64,000 nucleotides of DNA. Origin: Trichobilharzia regenti. Its lineage: Eukaryota > Platyhelminthes > Trematoda > Strigeidida > Schistosomatidae. The DNA lies in contig OX235270.1 in assembly GCA_944472135.2 (NCBI GenBank), positions 53,883,267 through 53,947,266 on the forward strand. The letters are read 5' to 3'. A program made the position numbers and the translations under genes. The notes under the pieces are model-generated. The model made no database searches, was not told the origin of the DNA, and saw only the letters and a program-made list of their open reading frames with translations. The first letter of the stretch is position 1. Each line of letters begins with the position of its first letter. This document shows positions 42,401 through 46,339 of this stretch, in pieces.

Positions 42401-43103
42401 ACAATTGAACAAAATAGAGGAAAGGTGATGTCTTAATAAGACAATATGTAGTGTAGGCTAAGCTACAATATCTAGCAGCAGTTATCCATCCGTTCAATAA
42501 ACAACACCCAGTCCTTCAACAGACGGAAACCATGGATTTCCAAGATAAAACAATAAGCATCATCAATCCTCAAATTAACAAGAGGAGCCCATATGCATCA
42601 ACAAATAGGTAATTTATTGAGACTACATGCAATAATGTTAGGACTTGTAGTATCTTTGTGCAAATAAACAACTTTATCGTGTGTCTTTACTGACGACCGT
42701 TGTGCTATGAGCAAAACTCTTTTGAATCTTCAAACAGTAATGCCTAGAAGTACTTTTATTCGACTATAACTAGTTTAGCAGTCTGTGAAACCAAGCTGGA
42801 TTCGAAATAATTTTAAGCCACTTAGTGTTCATTCAACAATTAAGCAGTAGCGTCCCTATAAAACACCTACCGCTGGAAAGAAGGGTTTTAGTTCCTGTTA
42901 CGGTTGTTCAAACTTACATAAGTCAACTGTTATCGAGTCTTATCTAAAAGCAATACATTTTATCTTCTGAATTTCAGGATAACATGGTGCTAGAGGAAGA
43001 AGAAGAACGACAAACATCGAGCGACGACGACGACAACGGTGATAAGGAAGGCGAACCAGAAGGCATGCAATCTGAAGTGAACGAATCCAATGAGGCTAGC
43101 TAA
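6116..43103 (+). CDS. DNAI2: Axonemal dynein intermediate chain 2, eight exons
   Basis: Join of 6116-6460, 6493-6611, 6649-6905, 6946-7238, 9909-10238, 17019-17252, 41771-41938 and 42978-43103: 1872 nt, 623 residues, close to animal DNAI2 (about 600). The family is a WD-repeat subunit of the outer dynein arm and helps anchor dynein heavy chains on ciliary doublets, which in a fluke means sperm, flame cells and miracidial cilia. Family landmarks are the N-terminus [44 protein letters not shown], the WD-type strands [31 protein letters not shown] and LSVWDI, then [18 protein letters not shown] and an acidic tail ending NEAS. All junctions obey GT-AG and keep frame. Introns are 32, 37, 40, 2670, 6780, 24518 and 1039 bp. 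The ATG is chosen because MEI starts the family. Exons 7-8 lie inside the segment enclosed by the large inverted repeat. Confidence 0.95.
6461..6492 (+). other. DNAI2 intron 1, micro-intron of 32 bp
   Basis: Donor GTAAGT and acceptor TCGTAG. Removing 32 bp restores the family sequence ([11 protein letters not shown] follows KLGN). This is near the lower limit for spliceosomal introns but in line with the very short 5' introns of schistosome genes. Confidence 0.9.
6493..6611 (+). CDS. DNAI2: DNAI2 exon 2
   Basis: 119 nt encoding [10 protein letters not shown] through [11 protein letters not shown], the conserved stretch just before the first WD repeat. The last codon is split 2+1 across intron 2 (AA|A). 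Confidence 0.92.
6612..6648 (+). other. DNAI2 intron 2, micro-intron of 37 bp
   Basis: Donor GTGAG and acceptor CAATCTAG. It contains the in-frame stop region that would otherwise end exon 2. Confidence 0.88.
6649..6905 (+). CDS. DNAI2: DNAI2 exon 3 (first WD repeats)
   Basis: Encodes the conserved run [30 protein letters not shown] and GGCYNGQL. The final codon is split T|CA. Confidence 0.93.
6906..6945 (+). other. DNAI2 intron 3, micro-intron of 40 bp
   Basis: Donor GTAAGT and acceptor CCCTCTAG after a pyrimidine-rich stretch. Confidence 0.9.
6946..7238 (+). CDS. DNAI2: DNAI2 exon 4
   Basis: Encodes [46 protein letters not shown] and TKFMAGTEQ, all family landmarks. It ends in phase 0 before GTAAGT. 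Confidence 0.95.
7239..9908 (+). other. DNAI2 intron 4 (2670 bp)
   Basis: GT-AG intron. No recognisable transposon coding remains, SINE or RNA gene were seen in it. Confidence 0.75.
9909..10238 (+). CDS. DNAI2: DNAI2 exon 5
   Basis: 110 codons starting [12 protein letters not shown] after acceptor TTTCAG. It carries [37 protein letters not shown] and DGTLSVWDI, and ends at AATATTCAG before donor GTACGT. Confidence 0.96.
10239..11066 (+). other. Start of DNAI2 intron 5, unassigned
   Basis: AT-rich intronic sequence with no recognised element. Intron 5 runs to 17018 and holds the foldback element at 11067 and the LTR retrotransposon at 11448. Confidence 0.6.
11067..11215 (+). repeat. Foldback element, family P, copy 1 (imperfect)
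   Basis: GCACTCAGTGATACAGTA and its exact reverse complement flank a short AT-rich loop. The outer parts of the arms (CCATCATAGAG against CTCTGTGATGG) also pair, but the left arm has about 18 extra bases. It is followed by GGAATTACACTCTAACATAG, the same flank that follows the perfect palindrome at 30751-30877, so the two belong to one family. Confidence 0.7.
11448..11756 (-). repeat. 3' LTR of the Gypsy element
   Basis: On the - strand it starts TGTAGCGGTAAATAATTCCC and ends ATATCCGTCA. It is nearly identical to 14655-14964. Confidence 0.92.
11757..11775 (-). other. Polypurine tract of the Gypsy element
   Basis: The - strand reads CTAGGGGGGAGTGAGC immediately before the LTR's TGTAGCGG. This is the position and composition expected for the plus-strand primer. 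Together with the location of gag, it fixes the element's orientation. Confidence 0.75.
12257..13444 (-). CDS. Gypsy Pol remnant: protease and RT, fused to the Pol C-terminal tail
   Basis: 395 codons counted from a GTG; the open frame runs further upstream in the same frame, overlapping the end of gag. The aspartic protease signature is [13 protein letters not shown] (DTG at residues 10-12). RT follows, with [26 protein letters not shown] (residues 245-259), [20 protein letters not shown] and the catalytic YLDD (309-312). After [20 protein letters not shown] the frame jumps to [17 protein letters not shown], a basic RSGR..RFP ending typical of the last residues of Gypsy integrases. About 600 or more codons of RNase H and integrase are therefore absent, and the junction lies near 12320-12330. 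RT motifs are intact, but the protein cannot integrate on its own. Confidence 0.9.
   Translation of the reverse strand: MISQTRYLVDTGAEVSVLPATAADRQKEPTFNLQAANGKPIATFGRKYVYLNVGLRKPIRWIFLLADVTMPIIGTDLLNHHDLLVDVRRKRLIDNTTSLSIKGITYIGPSLSPVKIKAILDPTFQPIVDKYPELNCPSNDLPCITSNVMHHIITTGQPVTSKARRLAPDKLRIARNEFDHMLSLGIIRPSNSPWASPLHMVPKKDSNDWRPTGDYRRVNAKTTPDCYPLPHIHDLTATLSGATIFSKIDLVKAYNQIPMATEDIPKTAIITPFGLFEFLRMPFGLRNAAQTFQRFIDEVFRGLDFVYAYLDDCLIASPDKETHLRHLDLAFDRLRQHGVTINIQKCQIGVDSLDFLGHTIDCKGIRPLATKVEPPKKNRSGRTVRFPEHLHTYLT
13492..14319 (-). CDS. Gag-like polyprotein of the Gypsy element
   Basis: The start is put at the ATG giving [12 protein letters not shown]; the frame is open for 15 more codons upstream, but these read as leader sequence. 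It contains a capsid-like region ([34 protein letters not shown]), then an arginine/serine-rich basic segment and a cysteine/histidine cluster ([18 protein letters not shown]) where Gypsy Gags carry a zinc knuckle. The stop comes just before the protease frame, which is in a different register, so Pol expression would need a frameshift or this copy has a mutation there. Confidence 0.85.
   Translation of the reverse strand: MSDLSPKVIRIRSTPKTIQLVPYWPDNAETWFLLAEADFCEHGITDQRSQLLAVIHALPREFSKYVTSQMLSPEVSNSYELLKASLLRRNVLTDRQRLDELFRNIELGDQSAVSMLTRMKQVVGQSQFDEGLFRELFLTKLPQSVQTVLVTLEGTVIENLAITADRILEITKRSVPEICSMTKQTSSEDPAMIELCNSLQQMFRSNMHSKSSDRRPKSPQRRNSRGRSKSKPRSLKNPDWCWYHNTYGQEAKCCRKPCNFGNVSKSVGNYPAGTR
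14415..14431 (-). other. Primer-binding-like site of the Gypsy element
   Basis: The - strand reads TGGTGAGCCCAACCGTG. It starts with the TGG expected to pair with a tRNA CCA end. Without the inserted SINE it would lie ten bases after the 5' LTR. The priming tRNA was not identified. Confidence 0.5.
14435..14654 (+). mobile_element. SINE subfamily A, copy 2, nested in the Gypsy element
   Basis: The head GGCACAGTGGTTAGGACTC and B-box-like GAGGTTCGAGCCC are followed by the subfamily A body, a tail with GCTGAAAATTCCACACTTG and TGTGGAATCAAGCTGT, and an (AAAT)n-like end. Seven bases, TAAGGGT, occur at both edges (14435-14441 and 14648-14654) and fit a target-site duplication. The insertion separates the 5' LTR from the primer-binding site. 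Confidence 0.9.
14655..14964 (-). repeat. 5' LTR of the Gypsy element
   Basis: Nearly identical partner of 11448-11756, with the same TG...CA ends on the - strand. Confidence 0.92.
14965..17018 (+). other. Remainder of DNAI2 intron 5, unassigned
   Basis: AT-rich. Frames of up to 116 codons occur, but none has a recognisable domain. It ends in the acceptor AAATGACAG before exon 6. Confidence 0.6.
17019..17252 (+). CDS. DNAI2: DNAI2 exon 6
   Basis: 78 codons in phase 0: [35 protein letters not shown] and [20 protein letters not shown]. It covers the last WD blade and the start of the charged helix. Donor GTAAGT. Confidence 0.95.
17253..19106 (+). other. Start of DNAI2 intron 6 (24.5 kb in total), unassigned
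   Basis: No recognisable element in this first part. The intron ends at 41770 and contains most of the window's LINE and Penelope-like pieces as well as the left arm of the large inverted repeat. Confidence 0.6.
19107..19220 (+). mobile_element. SINE subfamily B, copy 1 (3' part decayed)
   Basis: The head AAGTGGCACAGTGGTAGAATG and B-box-like GGGGTTTGATCTTC are followed by the B-type body CTTCTTTACCTTTCTAAGTC and CTGGTAGAGAG. The usual LINE-like tail cannot be traced. Confidence 0.7.
19704..20760 (-). pseudogene. Decayed Penelope-like element (RT and GIY-YIG pieces)
   Basis: Two separated - strand frames. 20494-20760 carries the RT region [18 protein letters not shown], in which the usual Y-x-DD core is YLND. 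19911-20276 carries the GIY-YIG nuclease start [20 protein letters not shown]. They align with the intact copy at 22920-24494. Frameshifts and missing sequence between them make it a dead copy. Confidence 0.8.
21358..21590 (+). mobile_element. SINE subfamily B, copy 2
   Basis: Full-length. Head GTGCGTCGGTGGTATAGCGG, B-box-like GGGGTTGGATCCCC, then the B body (CTCCTTTACCTCACTGAGCC, GAGGCTAGTAACCC) and a 3' end GAAGTCCTATGTTCCACTGG before an A-rich tail. That 3' end matches the 3' end of the RTE-like LINE family X. Confidence 0.88.
21770..21990 (-). pseudogene. Fragment of a Penelope-like element C-terminus
   Basis: The - strand, with breaks, reads [16 protein letters not shown] and QKHYILSG, then ends near GLNTP. 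This resembles the conserved end of the GIY-YIG domain in Penelope-like proteins (H...GH..D followed by the E-containing helix). Short and non-functional. Confidence 0.45.
22092..22250 (-). mobile_element. SINE subfamily A, copy 3
   Basis: The - strand starts GTGCGTCGGTGGCACAACAG and continues with GGTCCGGGGTTAGATAGC, CAATGGTCGACCTGC and GCTGAAAACTCCATAGCTGC. It is shortened relative to the other A copies (gaps in both the B-box region and the tail). Confidence 0.8.
22550..22612. repeat. AAT-type microsatellite
   Basis: An imperfect (AAT)n run interrupted by TCA and TAG units. It lies downstream of the Penelope-like ORF. Confidence 0.85.
22920..24494 (-). mobile_element. Penelope-like element with uninterrupted RT and GIY-YIG endonuclease ORF
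   Basis: 519 codons without a stop. The RT has [16 protein letters not shown] (residues 40-55), [13 protein letters not shown] (108-120), [16 protein letters not shown] (170-185) and the catalytic YVDD (206-209). The C-terminal nuclease has [15 protein letters not shown] (409-423), KHLLMSGH and an [10 protein letters not shown] helix with the likely catalytic glutamate. This is the Penelope-like architecture, close to the Cercyon/Perere-10 type known from schistosomes (name not checked). The first codon counted is GTG; the frame stays open a few codons further, to a stop just inside the inverted-repeat arm, so the N-terminal part is missing. It is antisense to DNAI2, in intron 6. The long intact frame suggests a recent insertion. 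Confidence 0.93.
24495..27941 (+). repeat. Left arm of a 3447-bp inverted repeat
   Basis: Reverse complement of 53619-57065. For a left position p, the partner is 81560 - p, with no indel needed along the arm. The ORF positions mirror exactly (for example 25520-25702 against 55858-56040). Four substitutions were seen by eye at 24600, 25135, 26389 and 27205. The arm starts at the truncated edge of the Penelope-like element and ends inside an RTE-like LINE. Contents: 24495-25500 unassigned, a LINE tail at 25501-25588, an unassigned stretch and RTE-like remains from 26098. Confidence 0.97.
25501..25588 (+). mobile_element. Isolated 3' tail of LINE family Z
   Basis: GCTGAAAATTCCATACCTG, then TTTGGAATAAAGC and an ATT-repeat end. 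It matches the 3' end of the family Z LINE at 35585-35690 over about 85 bp, and also the tail of SINE subfamily A. It is duplicated, inverted, at 55972-56059. Confidence 0.75.
26098..28548 (+). pseudogene. Degenerate RTE-like LINE (family Y), left copy
   Basis: In coding order it shows endonuclease-region pieces, the linker, RT pieces ([20 protein letters not shown], where the core is HADD) and the C-terminal domain, ending in a 3' UTR like those at 46340 and 51890. Many stops and frameshifts. The first 1.84 kb lies in the inverted-repeat arm; the part from 27942 onward is unique to this side and continues the same element, so this side looks like the original locus. Confidence 0.85.
28770..29400 (-). 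pseudogene. RTE-like LINE (family X), C-terminal fragment
   Basis: Sequence colinear with 1900-2640 on the same strand. The best frame (29041-29223) contains [22 protein letters not shown], the RTE phrase usually written as K.RIF...V..VLLYG.ETW. Stops elsewhere. Confidence 0.75.
29480..30750. other. Unassigned intronic stretch
   Basis: No recognised element. A 99-codon frame at 30079-30378 lacks any known domain. Confidence 0.5.
30751..30915 (+). repeat. Foldback element, family P, copy 2: perfect palindrome
   Basis: Arms 30751-30811 and 30817-30877 are exact reverse complements (61 bp each) around a 5-base AT-rich spacer (30812-30816). They are followed by ATTACACTCTACCACAGTGC, the flank shared with copies at 11067 and 57363. 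A transcript would fold into a perfect 61-bp hairpin. Confidence 0.95.
31310..31585 (-). pseudogene. Old RTE-like LINE (family Y) C-terminal remnant
   Basis: Aligns, with many differences, to the C-terminal part of the family Y element around 46740-46880 (for example ATGTCCTGGCCATCTCAGTT against ATGTCCTAACCATCTCAGTC). No open frame. Confidence 0.55.
31944..32180 (+). mobile_element. SINE subfamily B, copy 3
   Basis: Head GTGCGTCAGTGGCACAGTAG, B-box-like GGAGTTCGATCTCC, body CTCCTTTACCTCGCTAAGC and GAGGCTAGTGACCC, and a diverged tail CTTGAAGCCCCGTATTCTGC before an A-rich end. Confidence 0.85.
32570..32830 (+). pseudogene. Remnant of a LINE RT C-terminus, sense strand
   Basis: In shifted frames it reads [13 protein letters not shown] and then [16 protein letters not shown]. 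This corresponds to the RGHS.KL.KPR...FFS.RVVN.WNSLP ending of CR1/jockey-like RT proteins. A single short scrap. Confidence 0.5.
33386..33811 (-). pseudogene. Penelope-like RT fragment, second lineage
   Basis: 141 codons: [20 protein letters not shown], then FPGTLTYNL and [14 protein letters not shown]. This corresponds to the front of a Penelope-like RT (YGLPK.HK...LRPI...; SFDV..L....), truncated at motif A. It differs enough from 22920-24494 to be another lineage. No nuclease domain. Confidence 0.7.
33812..35584. other. Unassigned intronic stretch
   Basis: AT-rich, with a short GT run near 34247. No gene or repeat recognised. Confidence 0.5.
35585..37682 (-). mobile_element. CR1/jockey-type LINE (family Z, copy 2) with intact RT frame
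   Basis: A 584-codon frame (35928-37682) carries a full [21 protein letters not shown] (118-136), [14 protein letters not shown] (243-256), [13 protein letters not shown] (301-313), the catalytic YADD (331-334), and a thumb/C-terminal region with [18 protein letters not shown] and [19 protein letters not shown]. The 3' part (35585-35927) ends with GCTGAAAATTCC, TTTTTGGAATAAAGC and a TAA/ATT repeat, the typical LINE tail. The endonuclease is absent, so the copy is 5'-truncated near 37690. No stop over 584 codons suggests recent insertion. Antisense in DNAI2 intron 6. Confidence 0.92.
37683..38274. other. Unassigned intronic stretch
   Basis: No gene or repeat recognised. Confidence 0.5.
38275..40460 (-). 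mobile_element. RTE-like LINE (family X, copy 2), degraded and interrupted by 18S rRNA sequence
   Basis: Colinear with 1830-3350. Frames 39635-39883 ([20 protein letters not shown]) and 39544-39816 ([20 protein letters not shown]) are RT pieces in different registers; the part near 40000-40460 corresponds to the linker before RT. The C-terminal domain is split by the rRNA fragment at 38586-38938. The 3' end carries the family X ending in a mutated form. Confidence 0.85.
38586..38938 (-). rRNA. Fragment of 18S rRNA gene inserted in a LINE
   Basis: The - strand reads, in 18S order, ACGGGGAATCAGGGTTCGAT, TCCGGAGAGGGAGCCTGAG, GGCTACCACATCCAAGGA, GGCAGCAGGCGCGAAAATTA, GGGAGGTAGTGACGAAAAAT, TGGAGGGCAAGTCTGGTGCC, AGCAGCC and GCGTATATTAAAGTTGCTGC, GTTAAAAAGCTCGTAGTTG. 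This is about 350 bp of the 5' half of 18S rRNA, including the 530 loop. The universally conserved GCAGCCGCGGTAA reads GCAGCCGTGGTAA here, so the copy is not under rRNA constraint. It is a partial copy, not a working rRNA gene. Confidence 0.95.
40490..40925 (-). pseudogene. RTE-like LINE (family X), C-terminal fragment, tandem to copy 2
   Basis: 126 codons at 40512-40889: [37 protein letters not shown] and [14 protein letters not shown]. This duplicates the C-terminal region already present in 38275-40460, so it comes from a second insertion in the same orientation, lacking RT and the 3' end. Confidence 0.8.
40926..41770 (+). other. End of DNAI2 intron 6, unassigned
   Basis: No repeat recognised. 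It ends in acceptor ACGAACATAG. Confidence 0.6.
41771..41938 (+). CDS. DNAI2: DNAI2 exon 7
   Basis: 56 codons: [19 protein letters not shown], then [20 protein letters not shown]. Corresponds to the acidic/coiled C-terminal region with the conserved EEFF-like motif. Phase 0 at both ends, donor GTATCA. Confidence 0.9.
41939..42977 (+). other. DNAI2 intron 7 (1039 bp)
   Basis: GT-AG intron with acceptor GAATTTCAG. Nothing recognised inside. Confidence 0.75.
42978..43103 (+). CDS. DNAI2: DNAI2 exon 8 (acidic C-terminus)
   Basis: 41 codons plus [23 protein letters not shown] through NESNEAS. The highly acidic tail is typical of animal DNAI2. Confidence 0.88.
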   Translation, partial: DNMVLEEEEERQTSSDDDDNGDKEGEPEGMQSEVNESNEAS

Positions 43104-43678
43104 ACATAGTCGAGTGATCGAAACTGTTTAAATATTTCCCTTTTTGGAATCCACTGACCTTAAGTGCAGTTAGATGAACTACTGAGGTGACGTTTTCCTT
43201 TTAGATTTTGGATAGGAAGTATGAATACAGGTAATAAGTCCCGACAAGAAAATTTTGTATACCTAAAAGCTGTTGCTAATTTCAACATTCATTCTCTTAC
43301 TAATATTATGTATACTTGTTGGGAAGAAAGAACCATTTCAAGAAAGTGATTGACCATCTTTAGTGTCTACGAATATGCGTTAATTATCTGCGAGATATTT
43401 CATTTTATTTTAGGAACTAAGATTCACACTTTCTAATACGCAGGTTAATTATAAATAACAGACTACTGATTCTACTAAGTACAAATGACGGAGCATAAAA
43501 CAACCATGCACGTAAGCCATAGCTAAACACTATTGGGTTACTGGGAGCTGATAACTGGTTATTTATCATTTATCTTTTGTGGATACTTGTAACAACTGGT
43601 TCTGCAAATACCACTCACTTTCGTATGCTTCCCTCAAACTGTGCAATCTGACCAGTGAGACAAAGTACTTGCCAGTTA

Positions 43679-43732
<54 letters not shown>

Positions 43733-44465
43733 GCTAAAATATTTCTCTCTAAGTGAACTTCTGATAGATGTTAGCATCCAAGTACAGAAAGTCTTTTCAA
43801 GTTGTCAACCTTCAATAGCCGAGGAAAATGTTTGATGGCGAATCCAAAGTAGCCCTTTATATTTGCATGTCACTAACACACTGGACTCAATGTGAAAACA
43901 AATCAAGCTACAACTTGCATCTAATAGGAACAACGCACTCGTAATCTAAATTCATCAACTTTATATGCTAATTAAAAACATTGAGTGAATAGAGTTTTCC
44001 CGTTCTGAATGAGTATAGGTCTACATATCCTTTCAAACTTGTATTGCTTACGATATTCTGTCGAATGTAATCCTTAGTTTCTTTGTCAGAGTTTTCTTGA
44101 CGTCCTTTCTTTGGTCAACTTATTGTTCATTATAAAGAATCGAAGTACTCGTAGGAGAATATACGTGAGTTACTTGAGTAATACTCCCAAAATATCTATT
44201 TTCAAAAGTGGTTTAGTATTAAATTAACTGCATATTCGAATATTTTAGTACAATCATTGAGTTGCAGTTTTATGCAAGCTGACTTTAGCTTCAGTCACAC
44301 ACTTGTATTAAAAAAATGAGTACATATAAGATTTCAGCTGATATCCAATTTACGTGACAAATAATCGAACCATAAAACAGAAACACATTGTGTACAACTC
44401 CTTGTACATATAAACACACAGAAAAATTTTACAAAGCAAGTGTGGACTAGTCAAACACATATGAG
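43104..44465. other. Intergenic stretch between the convergent DNAI2 and ALG9 genes
   Basis: Holds both 3' UTRs. No AATAAA was noticed close to either stop codon, so poly(A) sites cannot be placed. It contains the TA microsatellite. Confidence 0.6.
43682..43730. repeat. (TA)n microsatellite
   Basis: About 24 uninterrupted TA units. Confidence 0.97.
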
Positions 44466-46250
44466 TTATACAAAACCGTTGCCAAAACGAGCAAGTATAT
44501 GCAGGGCAACATCAGGTTTTGTTTTTTCAGAAAGAATCGGAATATAAAATGTTCTCAAAAATCTACAGTCCAAGACTGAGCTTATATTGAGAAAGTTAAG
44601 GTCCAAAACGCATCGTGTGGGCTCATTAATACTTTGGTTGACATAAGAATACCAAGTTTTTACGTCTGATATATACAGTCTCTCACGTTCAGCAATAGGT
44701 GAATCTCGATCAAACATGAAACTACATTTGAAAGTCTCATTACTAATGAATCTGTCTGGTTCCTCGAGGTTCTCAGAATTGAAATGATTCCCGTCAGTCC
44801 GAGTAGAACTCCATACTACGCTACTTGGAGCAGGTTGAACAAATTGCCCGGGTAGCTGACCCGAGAAATTGCACTGCACGAACCCCACATCCCATCGTTC
44901 AGCCCCTCCTGGGAGAAAATATCTGCTAGGAAATAGATGCCAGTCACGCCCCATACATAACATAGGTTTGTGAGACTGTAACGGTACGACGGGAAGATGT
45001 TTAACCAAATGCATTGGAGAACTATACCAGCGTATAAGTGTGGAAATGCGCGAAACACTTATTAGTAAGATGAGTGAACATAAAATGATTATAGGGAAAC
45101 TAATGTTTATGCGTTTGCATTGAAAAACTGGAAGAACTTCTAATATAAAAATTGTTGAGGCAATTGCAATAAGATGATAACAAGGAAACAAAAACCTTTC
45201 CTCTTTGTGGGCCTGCAAAAAAAATATACAATTCCAAAGCAACAAAGACATACATACAATCAAAGAGACCTCAGATATCGAAGTTTGATTCTTATCATTA
45301 CAAGTTTTAACCGACTTCTTAGTAGGAAGTAACCACAAGACAAGTTTAAAAATGGTGAGCAATGATAATAACAAAGCAAAAATACACATTAAATTCTGAT
45401 TTAAGATATAGTTCTTTATGTAAAAAGACGACGGTTCTACTCCATATAACTGTGATGCGCTTCCACTTCCCTGCTTATTATGTGAGAATAAATTATACCG
45501 GATAATATTCAAGGGTGCTAGCACAAAGCGACCAAAATAAAATGAGTCGACAATAACAAGAGGAGGAATGAGGAAAAGAGCCCACAGAATAGATGACTTA
45601 ACCAGATAATTTAACTTTTTATCAATAATCATATACACAGCTAAGGGAAGTCCCAAGATGGCAGCGAAGGGCCAAACAACAAGCCCAGTAATCGCAACGC
45701 ACCCAACAGCCCAAAAGTATTGGCGTCTCAGCCAAAATGCTAACATTAGCGCGGTTAAGGAGCTCGACGGCCCACTTGGCAGAAGCGTTGTGGACGCCAA
45801 GAAGTAGCCTGGGGACACACAATAACAAAGTGAAAAAAGAAATGAAAAAAGAATTCGCTTTTTAGTTACATCTAAACCCTTCATTCGAATAAGATCACCT
45901 TCAGAAATATAATTTGCTACAGTTACAGATAACAGAGTGGTGGATATGGTTGACAGCATACCCAATAGAATTCTGACTGAAAGAAACGCGAACCAGTTTG
46001 GGAGACCCAATAAGAATGATAGGAAAGAAGGCCAGCCAGAAAGCCAGAGATATAAGTATGATCTAAGTGCGAATGAAGGTGAGTATTCCCAAGTTTGAAA
46101 CCCACTGCCGTTGCCCCATGTTGAGATAAAGTGCAACGGTTCCCAGTAATTATACGTTTCATCACAGTCACTGAGGATATTGAAGAGAACACTGAAAAAG
46201 GTGACAGACATTGCCACTTTGAAAGGTAGTATCCATAGTCGTTCTGCCAT
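44466..46250 (-). CDS. ALG9: Alpha-1,2-mannosyltransferase ALG9
   Basis: 594 residues in one open frame, similar in length to animal ALG9 (about 610). A GT22-family enzyme of the ER membrane that adds two alpha-1,2-linked mannoses to the lumenal dolichol-linked oligosaccharide for N-glycosylation, using dolichol-phosphate-mannose. Landmarks: DCDETYNYWEP (28-38) with the acidic motif of GT22 enzymes, FQTWEYSPSFALRSY (51-65), VVWPFAAILGLPLA, DSFYFGRFVLAPLNI (235-249) and HKEERFLFP (348-356), then a lumenal C-terminal domain with FPSRYFLP, LPGQFVQP and NLEEPDRFI. Roughly ten hydrophobic segments. The frame starts at an ATG that directly follows a strong 3' splice site, so the mRNA begins with an upstream exon or a spliced leader. 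The coding part appears intronless. DNAI2 converges on it; a LINE lies just upstream. Confidence 0.96.
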   Translation of the reverse strand: MAERLWILPFKVAMSVTFFSVLFNILSDCDETYNYWEPLHFISTWGNGSGFQTWEYSPSFALRSYLYLWLSGWPSFLSFLLGLPNWFAFLSVRILLGMLSTISTTLLSVTVANYISEGDLIRMKGLDVTKKRILFSFLFSLCYCVSPGYFLASTTLLPSGPSSSLTALMLAFWLRRQYFWAVGCVAITGLVVWPFAAILGLPLAVYMIIDKKLNYLVKSSILWALFLIPPLVIVDSFYFGRFVLAPLNIIRYNLFSHNKQGSGSASQLYGVEPSSFYIKNYILNQNLMCIFALLLSLLTIFKLVLWLLPTKKSVKTCNDKNQTSISEVSLIVCMSLLLWNCIFFLQAHKEERFLFPCYHLIAIASTIFILEVLPVFQCKRINISFPIIILCSLILLISVSRISTLIRWYSSPMHLVKHLPVVPLQSHKPMLCMGRDWHLFPSRYFLPGGAERWDVGFVQCNFSGQLPGQFVQPAPSSVVWSSTRTDGNHFNSENLEEPDRFISNETFKCSFMFDRDSPIAERERLYISDVKTWYSYVNQSINEPTRCVLDLNFLNISSVLDCRFLRTFYIPILSEKTKPDVALHILARFGNGFV

Positions 46251-46265
46251 CTACAAAAAAATGAA
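46251..46265 (-). promoter_or_regulatory. Splice acceptor immediately before the ALG9 start codon
   Basis: The - strand reads CATTTTTTTGTAG followed at once by ATGGCAGAACG. A pyrimidine tract plus TAG at this distance fits a 3' splice site. It could accept either a conventional 5' UTR exon or the flatworm spliced leader. Confidence 0.6.
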
Positions 46266-46339
46266 AAATTAAGTGGAAGTCAAGCAATTATTTTGCCAAA
46301 AAATATCATGAGCTATTACACATTTAATCGCCCTTCTGT

